Shown: positions 50,445 through 60,162, numbered from the stretch's first letter. The stretch: DNA of 64,000 nucleotides from Candidatus Rickettsia kotlanii (GCA_030295365.1 AP027062.1:454001-518000), one strand, 5' to 3'. The notes: generated by a model not told the origin, from the sequence alone. Numbers and translations: made by a program.

Positions 50445-51449
50445 ATGCTCGGTAAAATAAAAGACAAAATCAAACATTATTGCTTAACTATAATAAATAT
50501 ACCGAATTTTATTAAGAATAAAATTTTAGAATTTAAAAATTATATAAGTGATTGTAAATATAAATTCTCTCATTTAGCCGAAACTAATTATCAACTTGGA
50601 CTCGATCATTTATATAGAGGTAATTTAAATGATGCATTACTTAGGTTTAAATTAGTTGATAAATTTTTTAATCCTAATGATTCTAAAGTATATTATCAAC
50701 TCGGATGGGTTTATTTTTTAAAAAATAATTACAGGCAAGCTATAGAATATTTAGAAAAATCTAATGAAAAATATAAATCTATATTTATAAATTTTTTGAA
50801 AAATTATAAGGATATTACTGAAATACCTCAAGAAATTTGTGGGAAATATCGTGATTTAACCGCACAATATTATCCTACTATTTTTAATAACGAGAAAAGT
50901 ATCCATCTTCCGTATAGGTTTGTTAATGAAGCACTTAAGCAGATATCTGATTTACCGGATAATTACTCTATTTTGGAACTTGGAAGTAATATAGGGCTTG
51001 TAGGTTATGAAATACAAAAACGTTTTCCGGAAAGTTTTACTTTAACCGGTGTAGAAGTTTCTGCTTTGATGAATGAGTTACAAGAAACATATTACCCGAA
51101 CACTAAAATTTACGATCAAATATATAATATTGCTATCGATGATTTTTTAAAACAAAACTCTAATAAATTTGATATTATTTTTAGTTTTTGTGGATTATCG
51201 TTTACTAACAATTTAATAGAATATTTTAATTTAATATACTCATATCTTAATAAACAAGGGTATTTTGCCCTTTGTTTACCGAATGCGACGAAGACACAAT
51301 TTTCAGTAAAATGCAAAGAATTTATTTTTAATTTGAATGAAATAAATAATTTTTTACAAAAAAATAATTTTACTATATTAACTTCGGAAGAAATAATACT
51401 AGCGGAAAACAATAAATATAGTATTATTGTTTGTAAGAAAACAGCATAA
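50445..51449 (+). CDS. TPR-containing SAM-dependent methyltransferase
   Basis: A 334-residue protein. Residues about 40-115 hold TPR-like helices ([40 protein letters not shown]), and about 165-330 form a class I methyltransferase with motif [16 protein letters not shown], acidic residue after LTGVEV, and [12 protein letters not shown]. The layout (TPR plus methyltransferase with a YPTIFNNEK linker) is found in some alphaproteobacterial proteins of unknown role. Substrate unknown. It ends 4 bp before the mlaA start, so it may be cotranscribed with mlaA. Confidence 0.78.
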   Translation: MLGKIKDKIKHYCLTIINIPNFIKNKILEFKNYISDCKYKFSHLAETNYQLGLDHLYRGNLNDALLRFKLVDKFFNPNDSKVYYQLGWVYFLKNNYRQAIEYLEKSNEKYKSIFINFLKNYKDITEIPQEICGKYRDLTAQYYPTIFNNEKSIHLPYRFVNEALKQISDLPDNYSILELGSNIGLVGYEIQKRFPESFTLTGVEVSALMNELQETYYPNTKIYDQIYNIAIDDFLKQNSNKFDIIFSFCGLSFTNNLIEYFNLIYSYLNKQGYFALCLPNATKTQFSVKCKEFIFNLNEINNFLQKNNFTILTSEEIILAENNKYSIIVCKKTA

Positions 51450-51453
51450 ATCA

Positions 51454-52212
51454 ATGAGAATATTAATTATATTATCCATTATTTTATTTTCATTATCGAT
51501 AAGAGCTGATCTTGAATATGTTGATAATGACATATATAACTATAATGGTGGAAGAAATGAAAACAGTTGCTTAAAAGTTTATGATCCATACGAAAAATTT
51601 AACCGTAAAGTGTTTGTATTTAATTCTGTATTAGATTATATAATATTGCGTCCTTTAACAATAGGTTATAAGAACATCACGAATGATTACGTAAAAGCAC
51701 GCATTAATAGTTTCGTCAGTAATGTCGATACACTGCTTACGGCGGTAAATTACGGGCTTCAGTTAAATTACGATAAAACTATGAAAAGCGTTTGGCGGTT
51801 TCTCATTAACACGACGCTTGGCATAGGCGGTTTATTTGACGTGGCAGGTAAGGTAGGTTTGCCGTCTTCTGGTCGTCAAACTTTCGGTAGTACCCTCGCA
51901 CATTATGGAGTTGCCCCAGGTCCTTATTTAGTATTGCCGATAATTGGTAGTACTAACGCAAGAGATATTATGGATTCGGTAATTACTAATTATGCTCTTA
52001 ATCCGTTAATGTACTACACTCATAATGATTTTGACTTAGGAGTACTAGCAGTTAGTAAAATAAACGATCGATATGTTGTATTACCTTTTAGTGATTATGT
52101 GATGAAGAATTCTACCGATCCTTATGTGGCTATTAGATCAGCATTACATCGTGTTCGTGAGGTATCGGTTCAATATCCTGAAAATTTTAAATGTCCTAAA
52201 CCCAAGAATTAA
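51454..52212 (+). CDS. mlaA: Outer-membrane lipid asymmetry protein MlaA (VacJ)
   Basis: Removes misplaced phospholipids from the outer leaflet and hands them to MlaC. The conserved core is complete: DPYEKFNRKVFVFN, RPLTIGYKNI, NVDTLLTAVNYGLQ, RFLINTTLGIGGLFDVAGKVG and GVAPGPYLVLPIIG. I use the ATG at 51454 (252 residues) because it opens a clean signal peptide ending SIRA. The signal has no lipobox cysteine, unlike E. coli MlaA, which is a lipoprotein. It is followed by mlaC after 19 bp. Confidence 0.93.
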   Translation: MRILIILSIILFSLSIRADLEYVDNDIYNYNGGRNENSCLKVYDPYEKFNRKVFVFNSVLDYIILRPLTIGYKNITNDYVKARINSFVSNVDTLLTAVNYGLQLNYDKTMKSVWRFLINTTLGIGGLFDVAGKVGLPSSGRQTFGSTLAHYGVAPGPYLVLPIIGSTNARDIMDSVITNYALNPLMYYTHNDFDLGVLAVSKINDRYVVLPFSDYVMKNSTDPYVAIRSALHRVREVSVQYPENFKCPKPKN

Positions 52213-52231
52213 TGAAATTAAAGAGGATTAT

Positions 52232-52831
52232 ATGCAAAAAATTATTACAGGTTTATTTTTATTAGTTATGACGTTTTCCACTTATTCTCATGAAAAAGTG
52301 CCTGCTGGTTTGAACAGTTACGTTACTAATTTAGTAAATGAAGCTTCTAGTATATTAAACGATAGTAAATTATCTGAGCGAGTAAAAATTGCTAAAGCAC
52401 GTGAGTTAATGTCTCAGAACCTAGATTTTGATTGGATGGCTAAATATACATTAGGCAGAAATGGGATAAAAACTTTATCAGGTGGGCAGGTTCAGGAATT
52501 CATCAAAGTTTACTCTAAATATGTTACTAAATCTTATACTGATTTAATAAAAGATTATAAAGGCAAACAGCCTAAAATAGTAGGAGTTCGTCCTTTAAGC
52601 TCGACCGATTTTATGGTTACTATGAATATCATTAGTAATAAAGAGCAAGACCCTATTAAAGTAGAATATCTTGTACGTGAAATGAAAGGAAACGGGAAAG
52701 ATGTTTTTAAAGTTTCTGATATAATTACGGAAGGTGTAAGTCTTATTGGAGCTCAACAAGACGAGTTTACCGATACTTTAAAAAATCAAGGCTTTGAGGC
52801 ACTAATACAAAAATTAGAAAGTCATTCTTAA
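52232..52831 (+). CDS. mlaC: Periplasmic phospholipid-binding protein MlaC (Ttg2D)
   Basis: Ferry protein between MlaA and the MlaFEDB inner-membrane complex. The ATG at 52232 has AGAGGA 7 bases before it and gives a 199-residue protein with signal peptide (hydrophobic 4-14, cleavage near YSHE). The mature region shows MlaC features: ISKSERVKIAKARELMSQNLDFDWMAKYTLGR type segment, EFIKVYSKYVTKSYTDLI and VKVEYLVRE-like core, ending EGFEALIQKLES-like helix. Operon with mlaA; mlaE-mlaF are 2.4 kb downstream. Confidence 0.9.
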   Translation: MQKIITGLFLLVMTFSTYSHEKVPAGLNSYVTNLVNEASSILNDSKLSERVKIAKARELMSQNLDFDWMAKYTLGRNGIKTLSGGQVQEFIKVYSKYVTKSYTDLIKDYKGKQPKIVGVRPLSSTDFMVTMNIISNKEQDPIKVEYLVREMKGNGKDVFKVSDIITEGVSLIGAQQDEFTDTLKNQGFEALIQKLESHS

Positions 52832-52881
52832 GCTTATTTCACTGTCATTGTGAGGAGGTATTGTTGCGTCGACACCACCTA

Positions 52882-52987
52882 GTCGTCATTGCGAGGAAAT
52901 TGCATAGCAATTGACTAAGCAATCTCGGGAGTTTATTGTTATTTAATGAGATTGCCACGCAGTCTACGACTGCTCGCAATGACGATT
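52882..52987. repeat. Intergenic palindromic repeat, CATTGCGAGG type (copy 6)
   Basis: CGTCATTGCGAGGAAATTGC to CTGCTCGCAATGACG with a partial unit (CTGTCATTGTGAGGAGG) just before it at 52842-52860. This copy is among the best preserved and could be used as the reference for the family. Confidence 0.88.
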
Positions 52988-53045
52988 AGATATCCACGCA
53001 ACAAAGTCCGCTCGCTAATAGCGTTAAATAACATAAATCATTCAC

Positions 53046-54054
53046 ATGAAAATCTTAGCAGGCAGTAGTAATAAGTTACTTGCAACGCGTTTAGCTATAG
53101 CATTAAATATTAAATATATTGAGCCGAAAATTACCTATTTCAATGATTCCGAAATAAGAAATTCAAAAATCGTTTCATAATGAAGATATAATCATAGTAC
53201 AATCCACATCAAAACCCGTTAATGATCGTTTAATTGAGTTGTTTTTGCTAGTAGATGTAGCAAAAAAAGCGGGAGCAAATCGAATAATTTTAGTAATGCC
53301 TTATTTTGGTTATGCAAGGCAAGATAATATAAATTCTCACAATATAATTCCTGCTAAGTTAATAGCAGATTTTTTAGAGAAGCTCGGAGTAAACCATGTA
53401 ATTACTATTGATTTACACTCCGATAAAATAGAGAAATTTTTTAATATTCCTGTTTCTAATCTTAAACCTATAAATTTATACATCCCGTTTTTAAGAACTT
53501 ATAGCAATTTCGTTATAGTTGCACATGATAAAGGAAGTATCAATCGAGTTCAAAAAATTAGTAATTTACTAAATGATTTAGCTTATATAAACAAAGAAAG
53601 GGATATAAATAATAATTGCGAGATGATCTCAATAATAGTTAGTGTAAAGGGCAAAAATTGCATATTAATTGATGATATTATAGATAGTGGAGAAACAATC
53701 GTAAAAACAGTAAGATTTTTAAAAGAACATTCGGTTTTATCGGTTAGTGCTTTTATAACTCATGCAGTGCTTTCTGCCGGTTCTAAAAATTCGATAATAG
53801 ACCTCTTGGAGAACAAAGCTAATAAAGAGGAATTTGCAGGAAACACGGAATGCAGCACCACAGCGTACACTTTAGTACGTGAGGATGCGAGTACTGGATT
53901 GACGTACAAATTACCTTTAGCAGCAAGTTATGCAAGAAGTCTATTAGACAATATTTTTATCACGGATACTATAGAAACAAGTGACTTATTTACAAAATTT
54001 CATATAATACCCGTATTGTTTGTCCTCGTAAAAGAGTTAATAAATATACTATGA
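53046..54054 (+). pseudogene. prs: Ribose-phosphate pyrophosphokinase, frameshifted and carrying RPE-1
   Basis: Makes PRPP when intact. The N-terminal 39 codons (MKILAGSSNKLLATRLAIA, then TYFNDSEIR) stop soon after a frame change near 53160: an extra A in GAAATAAGAAATTC breaks the expected [13 protein letters not shown] reading. The rest stays open from there: [31 protein letters not shown] (PRPP-synthetase motif), a catalytic-loop-like HDKGSINR, the phosphoribosyl-binding [14 protein letters not shown], and then an RPE-1 insertion (about 53807-53950) just before the C-terminus. If the one-base change is real, the gene is dead. The ATG at 53239 lacks the N-terminal domain. Confidence 0.85.
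53807..53950 (+). repeat. RPE-1 element inside the prs pseudogene
   Basis: Encodes [11 protein letters not shown], then [20 protein letters not shown] and AASYARSLL in the frame of prs, the closest match to the RPE-1 consensus among the copies here. No stop codon, so it once extended the protein by about 45 residues. Confidence 0.92.
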
Positions 54055-55118
54055 ACTTGTGTACTGTAGAAATAAATCTATCTACAATAAAAAATAATTA
54101 CCTTTTATTAAAAGATATTTGTAAAACCTCATTAGTCGGTGCTGCCGTTAAAGCTAATGGTTACGGTCTTGGAGCAGTACAAATTTCTAAAGCTTTAATA
54201 GAAGAAAATTGTAGGCATTTTTTTGTGGCCTCAAGTGAAGAAGGATTAAATTTACGCAACGCTTTAGGATTAGATGTTAATATTTTAGTTCTTAATGGCG
54301 TTTTTGAACATGATGCTTTAGAGCTGATAGAATATAATTTAACACCTGTCCTAAATAACTTAAAACAAATAGAAATTTGGCAAAAATTTAGTAATTTGAA
54401 AAACCGATTATTGCCTTGTTATTTACATTTCAATACGGGGATTAATCGTCTTGGCTTAAGCTCTGATGAGATAGAGCAGCTAATTAATGATCGTGATTTG
54501 TTACAAGGGCTAGATTTACAATATATTATAAGCCATCTAGCTATATCCGAGGAAATAGATAATCCTTATAATCTAGAACAATTAAACAGATTTAAAGCTT
54601 ATTTACAATATTTCCCAAACGTCAAAGCAAGCCTTGCTAATTCCGGCGGCATATTTTTAGGACAGGATTACCATTTTGATTTAGCAAGACCGGGGGCAGC
54701 CTTATACGGTCTTAATCCCTTAACAAAGAATCCCGTAACCTTAAAAGCTCCTATAATTCACTTACAGAATTTGACACTAGATAGCCATATCGGTTATAAT
54801 ATGACTTTTACAACTAAGCGTGATAGTGTTATTGCAACGTTACCGCTTGGTTATGCTGATGGGTTTAGTCGTAATTTTAGCAATCAAGGCGAAGTATTTA
54901 TTAACAGTCGCAGCGTTCCTATAGTAGGGCAAGTATCGATGGATTTAATAAATATCGATGTTACCGATCTACCACCGCCCGAGATTTTTCTAGGGCAGGA
55001 AGCGGAAATTATCGGAAATTATTGCACGCCCGATAAAATAGCGAGTATTATAGGTACTATCGGGTATGAGGTATTAACTAACCTTGGTAGTAGATATAAA
55101 AGAAAATATATCGGGTAG
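54051..55118 (+). CDS. alr: Alanine racemase
   Basis: PLP enzyme producing D-alanine for peptidoglycan. The 355 residues have the PLP lysine K34 in [25 protein letters not shown] (substrate-side Arg), SHIGYNMTF with the catalytic Tyr and the [12 protein letters not shown] region of the C-terminal domain. The ATG overlaps the end of prs by 4 bp, so translation may have been coupled to prs; a weak frameshifted upstream gene might reduce its expression (inference). Confidence 0.95.
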   Translation: MNLCTVEINLSTIKNNYLLLKDICKTSLVGAAVKANGYGLGAVQISKALIEENCRHFFVASSEEGLNLRNALGLDVNILVLNGVFEHDALELIEYNLTPVLNNLKQIEIWQKFSNLKNRLLPCYLHFNTGINRLGLSSDEIEQLINDRDLLQGLDLQYIISHLAISEEIDNPYNLEQLNRFKAYLQYFPNVKASLANSGGIFLGQDYHFDLARPGAALYGLNPLTKNPVTLKAPIIHLQNLTLDSHIGYNMTFTTKRDSVIATLPLGYADGFSRNFSNQGEVFINSRSVPIVGQVSMDLINIDVTDLPPPEIFLGQEAEIIGNYCTPDKIASIIGTIGYEVLTNLGSRYKRKYIG

Positions 55119-55126
55119 ATATCTGT

Positions 55127-55216
55127 GTCATACCATGGCTTGACCACGGTATCCCGCAATCAAGTTGCGGGATGACATTAGAGGTTACTGGATTCCTGCT
55201 TTCGCAGAAATGACAT
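55127..55216. repeat. Compound intergenic palindromic repeat after alr
   Basis: GTCATACCATGGCTTGACCA with a partner ACGGTATCCCGCAATCAAGT and GTTGCGGGATGAC (hairpin around TCAAGTTG), then GGATTCCTGCTTTCGCAGAA. Two repeat types fused, as after secG. Confidence 0.75.
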
Positions 55217-55241
55217 AGCGTACTTAAATTAAATAGAAAAA

Positions 55242-56021
55242 ATGTTATTCAATATAGCTAATTCAGTCGGTAAACGTACTATAAAGTTTGCACAAAGTGT
55301 AGGTAGTTTTTCTCTATTTAGCTTTGCTGCCGTTAGCAGTATCATAAGACCGCCTTTATATTTGAGTTTAATCATCAGACAATTATTATTTATCGGGTTT
55401 CACTCGCTTCCAGTTGTTGCGATGACGACTTTTTGCTCAGGGGCGGTACTTGCATTACAGAGCTATATCGGTTTTTCCCGTTTCTCAGCTGAAAGCTCTA
55501 TTGCAACGGTAGTAGTATTGTCGTTGACTAGAGAGCTTGGACCTGTCTTAGCCGGACTAATGGTAGCGGGAAGAGCTGGGGCATCAATCGCCGCCGAAAT
55601 AGCCACAATGAGAGTAACGGAGCAGGTAGATGCTTTATATACTTTATCTACCGATCCTATTAAATATTTAGTTTTTCCAAGAGTAATAACATCTATTATT
55701 GCAATGCCTTGTCTTGTTTTAATCGGGGATATAATTGGTGTTATGGGTGGTTATTTGGTAGGGGTATATAAACTTGATTTTAATAGTGCAGCTTATTTAA
55801 CCAGTACTTTTCAGTATTTAGAACCGATTGACGTAATTTCCGGTCTAGTTAAAGCGGGAGTTTTTGGGTTTATTATTTCTATAATAAGTTGCTATAGCGG
55901 CTATTATTCAGATAAAGGGGCTAAGGGAGTTGGAAGAGCAACTACCTCGGCAGTAGTGAATTCTTCTATCCTTATCTTAATCAGTAATTATTTAATAACC
56001 GAATTATTTTTTAAAGTGTAG
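55242..56021 (+). CDS. mlaE: Phospholipid ABC transporter permease MlaE
   Basis: Permease of the MlaFEDB lipid transporter. The 259 residues include the family motifs ALQSYIGFSRFSAESSIA, VLSLTRELGPVLAGLMVAGRAGASIAAE and MRVTEQVDALYTL (the coupling/EQ loop), and five or six membrane segments, ending in NYLITELFFKV. Cotranscribed with mlaF. The MlaD and MlaB partners are not in the immediate neighbourhood. Confidence 0.94.
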   Translation: MLFNIANSVGKRTIKFAQSVGSFSLFSFAAVSSIIRPPLYLSLIIRQLLFIGFHSLPVVAMTTFCSGAVLALQSYIGFSRFSAESSIATVVVLSLTRELGPVLAGLMVAGRAGASIAAEIATMRVTEQVDALYTLSTDPIKYLVFPRVITSIIAMPCLVLIGDIIGVMGGYLVGVYKLDFNSAAYLTSTFQYLEPIDVISGLVKAGVFGFIISIISCYSGYYSDKGAKGVGRATTSAVVNSSILILISNYLITELFFKV

Positions 56022-56072
56022 GTATACTCGTTTAATTTGAAAAATTGGTTTTGTTGTTTATTTGGAGTATGC

Positions 56073-56831
56073 ATGAGTGTAGAAGAATTTAAAATTAAAA
56101 TTCGGTCATTATATAAATCGTTTGCTAATCATAAGGTATTAGATGGAATAGATTTGGATGTAAAAAAGGGCAGTTCATTAGTTATTTTAGGTGCTTCCGG
56201 TAGCGGCAAATCTGTTCTAATTAAAAATATAGTAGGATTGATTAAACCTGATAAAGGTAAAATTTTTATTGATAATGTAGAAATCCAAGATATCTCAAGT
56301 AAACAAAAATTTGAGATTATGGACGGTATAGGTTTTTTATTCCAAGGCGGAGCATTATTTGACTCCTTAAATATACGTGATAATATTACTTTCAAGAATA
56401 AAAAATTATCTAAGAAAGAAAAAAACGACCTTGCCAGTGCAAAGCTTAATTCCGTTGGTTTATCCCCTAGAATACTCGAGCTTTACCCTGCTGAATTATC
56501 AGGAGGAATGCAAAAAAGAGTAGCCCTTGCTAGGGCTATTTGTAGTACACCGTCGATTTTATTTCTTGATGAACCGACCACAGGGCTTGATCCTATCATG
56601 GCAAATGTTATCAACGAATTAATTATAAAAATCCAAGAAGAGTTAGGGGCAACTACGATTACTATAACTCATGATATGATTAGTGCCACAAAAATAGCTA
56701 AAGAAGTAGCTATGATTTATCAAGGAAAAATTAAATGGTACGGTAGTAAAGATGAAATGCATAATAGTGATAATCCTTATTTAAAACAATTTATAAATGG
56801 ATTAACTACTGGGCCTATAGAAGAGGTATAA
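56073..56831 (+). CDS. mlaF: Phospholipid ABC transporter ATPase MlaF
   Basis: ABC ATPase powering MlaE. Walker A GASGSGKS at 40-47, Q-loop FQGG, signature [14 protein letters not shown], Walker [15 protein letters not shown]-loop TITHD. I start at the ATG at 56073 (252 residues), which follows TTGGAG; the frame is open upstream (56037) but those codons add an unrelated Phe/Cys-rich tip. The spacing of one base to the next gene suggests coupled translation. Confidence 0.94.
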
Positions 56832-56832
56832 A

Positions 56833-57081
56833 ATGTTTAAGAACTTATTATGTATAATAATATTTCTAGGTATAAATCTAAATGTTTATGCTATAAATTC
56901 TAGCTCTTATACGACAGATGATATAATAAAAATAGTAATTATTCTTGGAATAGTTATTTTAATTTTTAGTCCTGCAAAATTCCGTATAATCGTTATCGGT
57001 ACTATGTTAGGTTTGTCTTGTGCCTATTTCACGTATAAATACATTGTACCTATCTTTATTTCTTTACTAAATGGACCATAA
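56833..57081 (+). CDS. Small membrane protein after mlaF, function unknown
   Basis: An 82-residue protein with an N-terminal signal or helix (1-19, ends NVYA), a short polar segment (SSSYTTDDI) and one or two hydrophobic helices (about 30-46 and 50-68). The gene begins one base after the mlaF stop. I do not recognise it. The location suggests a role in the Mla transporter, for example an accessory small subunit, but it is not an MlaB/STAS or MlaD/MCE protein by sequence. Confidence 0.6.
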
Positions 57082-57090
57082 ATATTGCTA

Positions 57091-57543
57091 TTAGTGATTG
57101 CCTAACATCTCAGCTATTTTCTCTTCTAATAGTATCAATTTAATATTCTACAATTAATCTAAAGCTCTAACTTCCCTGTGATAGCCATCTAATTCAAAAG
57201 AATTGGGATGTATATTTTTACATGCATTTAAAACCTATATATTATTATCAATACCATTTAAAGTAGTACGAATATCTTCCAAGTATTTAGATGATTCAGG
57301 CAAATCATTACCTCCAATTATTCGTACTTTTATTAAATCTTGTTCTATCAATTCATTCTGATTAAAGTCAGTAATTAATTACTCTAACTGTTGTGAATTA
57401 ATATTGCTAGCTAATGCTATTTTATTTAATTTTACGGAAAAGAAACTACAGGCGATCTCTTCATTTAAATCTTTAGTATAAATTACTAAATCATCATTTA
57501 TATCAAAAATTTTATATTCTTGTGAGTTAATTTCAATTTGCAT
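57091..57543 (-). pseudogene. Hypothetical gene broken by nonsense changes
   Basis: On the minus strand, MQIEINSQEYKIFDINDDLV continues through CSFFSVKLNKIALASNINSQ to QLE-stop, then LITDFNQNELIEQDLIKVRI, IGGNDLPESSKYLEDIRTTL to NNI-stop, then VLNACKNIHPNSFELDGYHR, LD-stop-L-stop and ILLEEKIAEMLGNH. Apart from these stops the frame is uninterrupted, and each fits a single C-to-T change of a Gln codon (CAA or CAG). It is recently dead. The VRIIGG motif is faintly like CheD-type deamidases, but I would not assign it. Confidence 0.65.
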
Positions 57544-57669
57544 ATGTTTATTTACTTTGTTGATTATTTTTGTGTAAAGAGCAATATTTTTATTGGGAAG
57601 AGTATAGCTAGGTGCAGCTGTTTTTGTCTTAGTACTTATATTTTTTTAATATCTTATTACTTATTAAGT

Positions 57670-59180
57670 TTAATTTTGGTTCATTTTTTGTTTTTTACTA
57701 CTAAAAATATTTATGAACACATCTTTTATTTTTTGTACACTTTTTTGCATCCAGGATTTTTTAATATTACTATCTTGTTGATAGGTAGAATGAGTTAATG
57801 TTTTATTAATTTCTGAACGTATACTTTCCAACGGATTTAAATTGTTAGATAATAAATAATCAGTTTTAGCTATTAAATTATTTACAATTTTTGTTTGTTC
57901 TTGATCATTTAGATTCAATTCGTGAACCCAATTACTAATATTTTTAGTTACTACATTTTTGACTAATTTTGGATTAGTTTTTTAAATTCCATCTGCTACT
58001 TTAGTAAGTGGTCTTGATATTTGATTAGATCCTAATAAATATTGCTGAATAATATGTTTTTGTTGGATTGCATTTAAAGAGCGATTAGGTATATTTTTAG
58101 TTAAATCAAAAGCTTTATAAAGTGCAGGAGTATTACTTCCTATACTTAAATGTATTTGTCTAGCAGCAGTTGTTTTATCCTCTCTACCCGGAACAGTTAC
58201 CTGTTATTGGATCAAATATAATTTCTGATGGGGCTCCCTTGTCTTCTATATCTGTAGATTTTATATTTACGTTAGAGTGGTTATTTAATTCTTGTGTTAC
58301 TTTACGAATATTACCATCTGATACCGCAATTGATACTGCAGATCTATCATGCCCTCCTACTAAATAAGCTTCTAATTTCATTAGAAGGAAAGTTGCTTAT
58401 TACATCATGTGTAAAAAACTAGCATCAGTAAATCTGTCAACATGGGCTAATGTGGTTTTTTAGTTAATGGATCATGTAAAATTACAGCAACGCATTGTTG
58501 AATGTTATCAGTGCCTATCTTTTCTTTATCAGAAAAACCAACTTTATGCTGTCCCAGCCTCATAATCAACTATACCTTGCTGTAACGAGTAAGCATATGC
58601 GCGCTATTGAATTTTCTTTACGGTTTTGAGTTTTATAAGCAGTTCCTAAAGCTAATCTTGTCATTAATTCTTTAGCTTGGTCATTATTAGCTTGACTTTT
58701 TATTAAAATTGCTTCTTGCTTTTTAATAAATTTATCTAATGTTCCTTGTTGTTGATGTGCAGTGAATAATTCTTTGTATTTATAATATTGCTTTGCTTCA
58801 AAAGAATTCTCTATGCTATCTTGAAATTATTGAATAGCATTATCAAAAAGTCCCAACTATTGATAGCTACGTCCTATCATAGTATTAATATAGAAAAGAA
58901 AATTACTTTCAGTTTGACCTATAGCAATTTGTTCAGCTTGTTGTAGTTATTTAAGAGCAACCAGGTGATTGCCTTTGCTATATAATTTTAATCCTTCATC
59001 ATACAAAAAGCTGCTTGATTATGATCAATTTGCTCCTTTGTACTTAATGGTTTTGGAGTAAGATTACACTAATATATTCAGAAAAACCTGAAGGCAACTC
59101 TCCTAATGTTTTAATTAGTCCAGTGATATTACCTTGAGCTGGCTTCTCATTAATTAGATTTATAATAGTTTAATTAATTT
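57670..59180 (-). pseudogene. TPR-repeat protein gene, degraded
   Basis: Minus-strand pieces run from KPAQGNITGLIKTLGELPSG near 59150 through TPR-like units (LYEGLKLYSKGNHLVALK, NTMIGRSYQ and KQYYKYKELFTAHQQQGTLD), then a block KLEAYLVGGHDRSAVSIAVS near 58360, REDKTTAARQIHLSIGSNTP, LIAKTDYLLSNNLNPLESIR, and end at KKQKMNQN. Stops and at least one frameshift near 58190 separate them. It would have been over 450 residues. It resembles no intact gene here; TPR genes of this sort are often lost among Rickettsia species. Confidence 0.65.
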
Positions 59181-59231
59181 ATATTTTTAAAACTCTGTTA
59201 TTTAATAAAAATCAAGCGTTAGCTAATACTT

Positions 59232-59263
59232 AGCTACAAAATAATTAAGCTACAAAATAATTA
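59232..59263. repeat. Tandem duplication (2 x 16 bp)
   Basis: AGCTACAAAATAATTA is repeated twice without a gap, upstream of the palindromic element at 59.3-59.4 kb. Probably slippage. Confidence 0.75.
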
Positions 59264-59315
59264 TCTCTTGACACTAGGGGAGTATTACTTTATATTTTTT
59301 TGCATATACTCTGGT

Positions 59316-59420
59316 GAACTTCAAAAATTGGCTACGTCGTTCTGCAAGATCTGCGGTGCTCACGTATTAAGTATATGCTCCGCTCCTCGGCTTGTGAACT
59401 CTTAGCGCTTTTTGAAGTTG
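59316..59420. repeat. Palindromic element with AACTTCAAAAA ends, possible RPE family
   Basis: GAACTTCAAAAATTGGC at the left and GCGCTTTTTGAAGTT at the right are complementary. The interior has TCTGCAAGATCTGCGG and GCTCCGCTCCTCGGC. The layout (end arms plus GC-richer middle, about 100 bp) is that of Rickettsia palindromic elements, but unlike RPE-1. I cannot assign the family number. Confidence 0.65.
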
Positions 59421-59482
59421 ATTTTCGTATGTGACTCTTCATTTACTTGAAGTATATTTTTAAGTTTTAAGGTATTTAGCTT

Positions 59483-59776
59483 ATGTCTCGTAAGTGTGAA
59501 CTCACAGGTGTGGGTGTTTTATACGGCAACAATGTATCACATTCTCAGCGTAAAACTAGAAGACGTTTTGAACCTAATCTAAGATCAGTTAAGTTTACAA
59601 GTGATATAGCAGCCGGGAAATATAGATTATCGGTTAATGCTAGGTGTATTAGTTCAGTGGAAAAAGCTGGGGGTTTTGATGCATATATTCTAAAAGCTGA
59701 TGATAATGTTTTATCAAGTAACGCTAGAGCTATTAAGAAAAAAATAATTCAGACTAAAACGGCAAAAGCATTATGA
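59483..59776 (+). CDS. rpmB: 50S ribosomal protein L28
   Basis: Large-subunit protein, 97 residues, with the diagnostic start MSRKCELTGVGVLYGNNVSHSQRKTRRRF and NLRSVKF. TTAAGGT near the start could serve as ribosome-binding site. The TGA overlaps the rpmE ATG. Confidence 0.97.
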   Translation: MSRKCELTGVGVLYGNNVSHSQRKTRRRFEPNLRSVKFTSDIAAGKYRLSVNARCISSVEKAGGFDAYILKADDNVLSSNARAIKKKIIQTKTAKAL

Positions 59777-60009
59777 GAAGTAGTATACATCCAGAGTATA
59801 AAAAGTTTTTGATTAAAGTAGGAAGCGATGTTTTTGAAACAATGTCTACTCATCCTACAGGTGAAATTTTAATGGATGTTGATTTTAGAAAGCATCCGGC
59901 ATGGAATAAAGATTCCGGAAATGTAGTAAATCAATCGAACAAAAGTGTTAGTGATTTTAATAAAAGATTCTCAGGTCTTTCCTTCGGTAGTAAGAAAGAA
60001 GCTAGTTAA
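59773..60009 (+). CDS. rpmE: 50S ribosomal protein L31
   Basis: 78-residue L31. MRSSIHPEYKKFLIKVGSDV, STHPTGEILMDVDFRKHPAWN and FNKRFSGLS mark the family. No CxxC zinc pair is present, so it is the zinc-independent (C-minus) type. Coupled to rpmB by ATGA overlap. Confidence 0.95.
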   Translation: MRSSIHPEYKKFLIKVGSDVFETMSTHPTGEILMDVDFRKHPAWNKDSGNVVNQSNKSVSDFNKRFSGLSFGSKKEAS

Positions 60010-60030
60010 GCTTTGTTTGTGGGTAACAAA

Positions 60031-60162
60031 TCGTCATTGTGAGGAAATTGCATAGCAATTGACGAAGCAATCCAGTAAACAGTTCTGATTTATAGAATTT
60101 TTTATTATTTTTCTGGGTTGCCGTGTAGTCTACGACTACTCGGTATTTACGCAAGAATGACA
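60031..60162. repeat. Intergenic palindromic repeat, CATTGCGAGG type (copy 7, degenerate)
   Basis: CGTCATTGTGAGGAAATTGC, then GACGAAGCAATCC, and a degenerated right side with TGCCGTGTAGTCTACGACTA. A further partial unit (CTGTCATTGCGAGAAGG) is at about 60398-60416, on the far side of the tRNA gene. Confidence 0.8.

Noticed and set aside
52391-52396. CACGTG in mlaC as a fourth parS candidate
   Set aside because: Flanks do not extend the dyad and it is far from parAB.
53150-53175. Programmed frameshifting in prs
   Set aside because: No slippery heptamer with a following structure; a single extra A is a simpler reading.
53239-54054. prs as an intact shorter gene starting at 53239
   Set aside because: The missing N-terminal part (MKILAGSSNK and on) is visible just upstream in another frame, so this is a frameshifted gene, not a short one.
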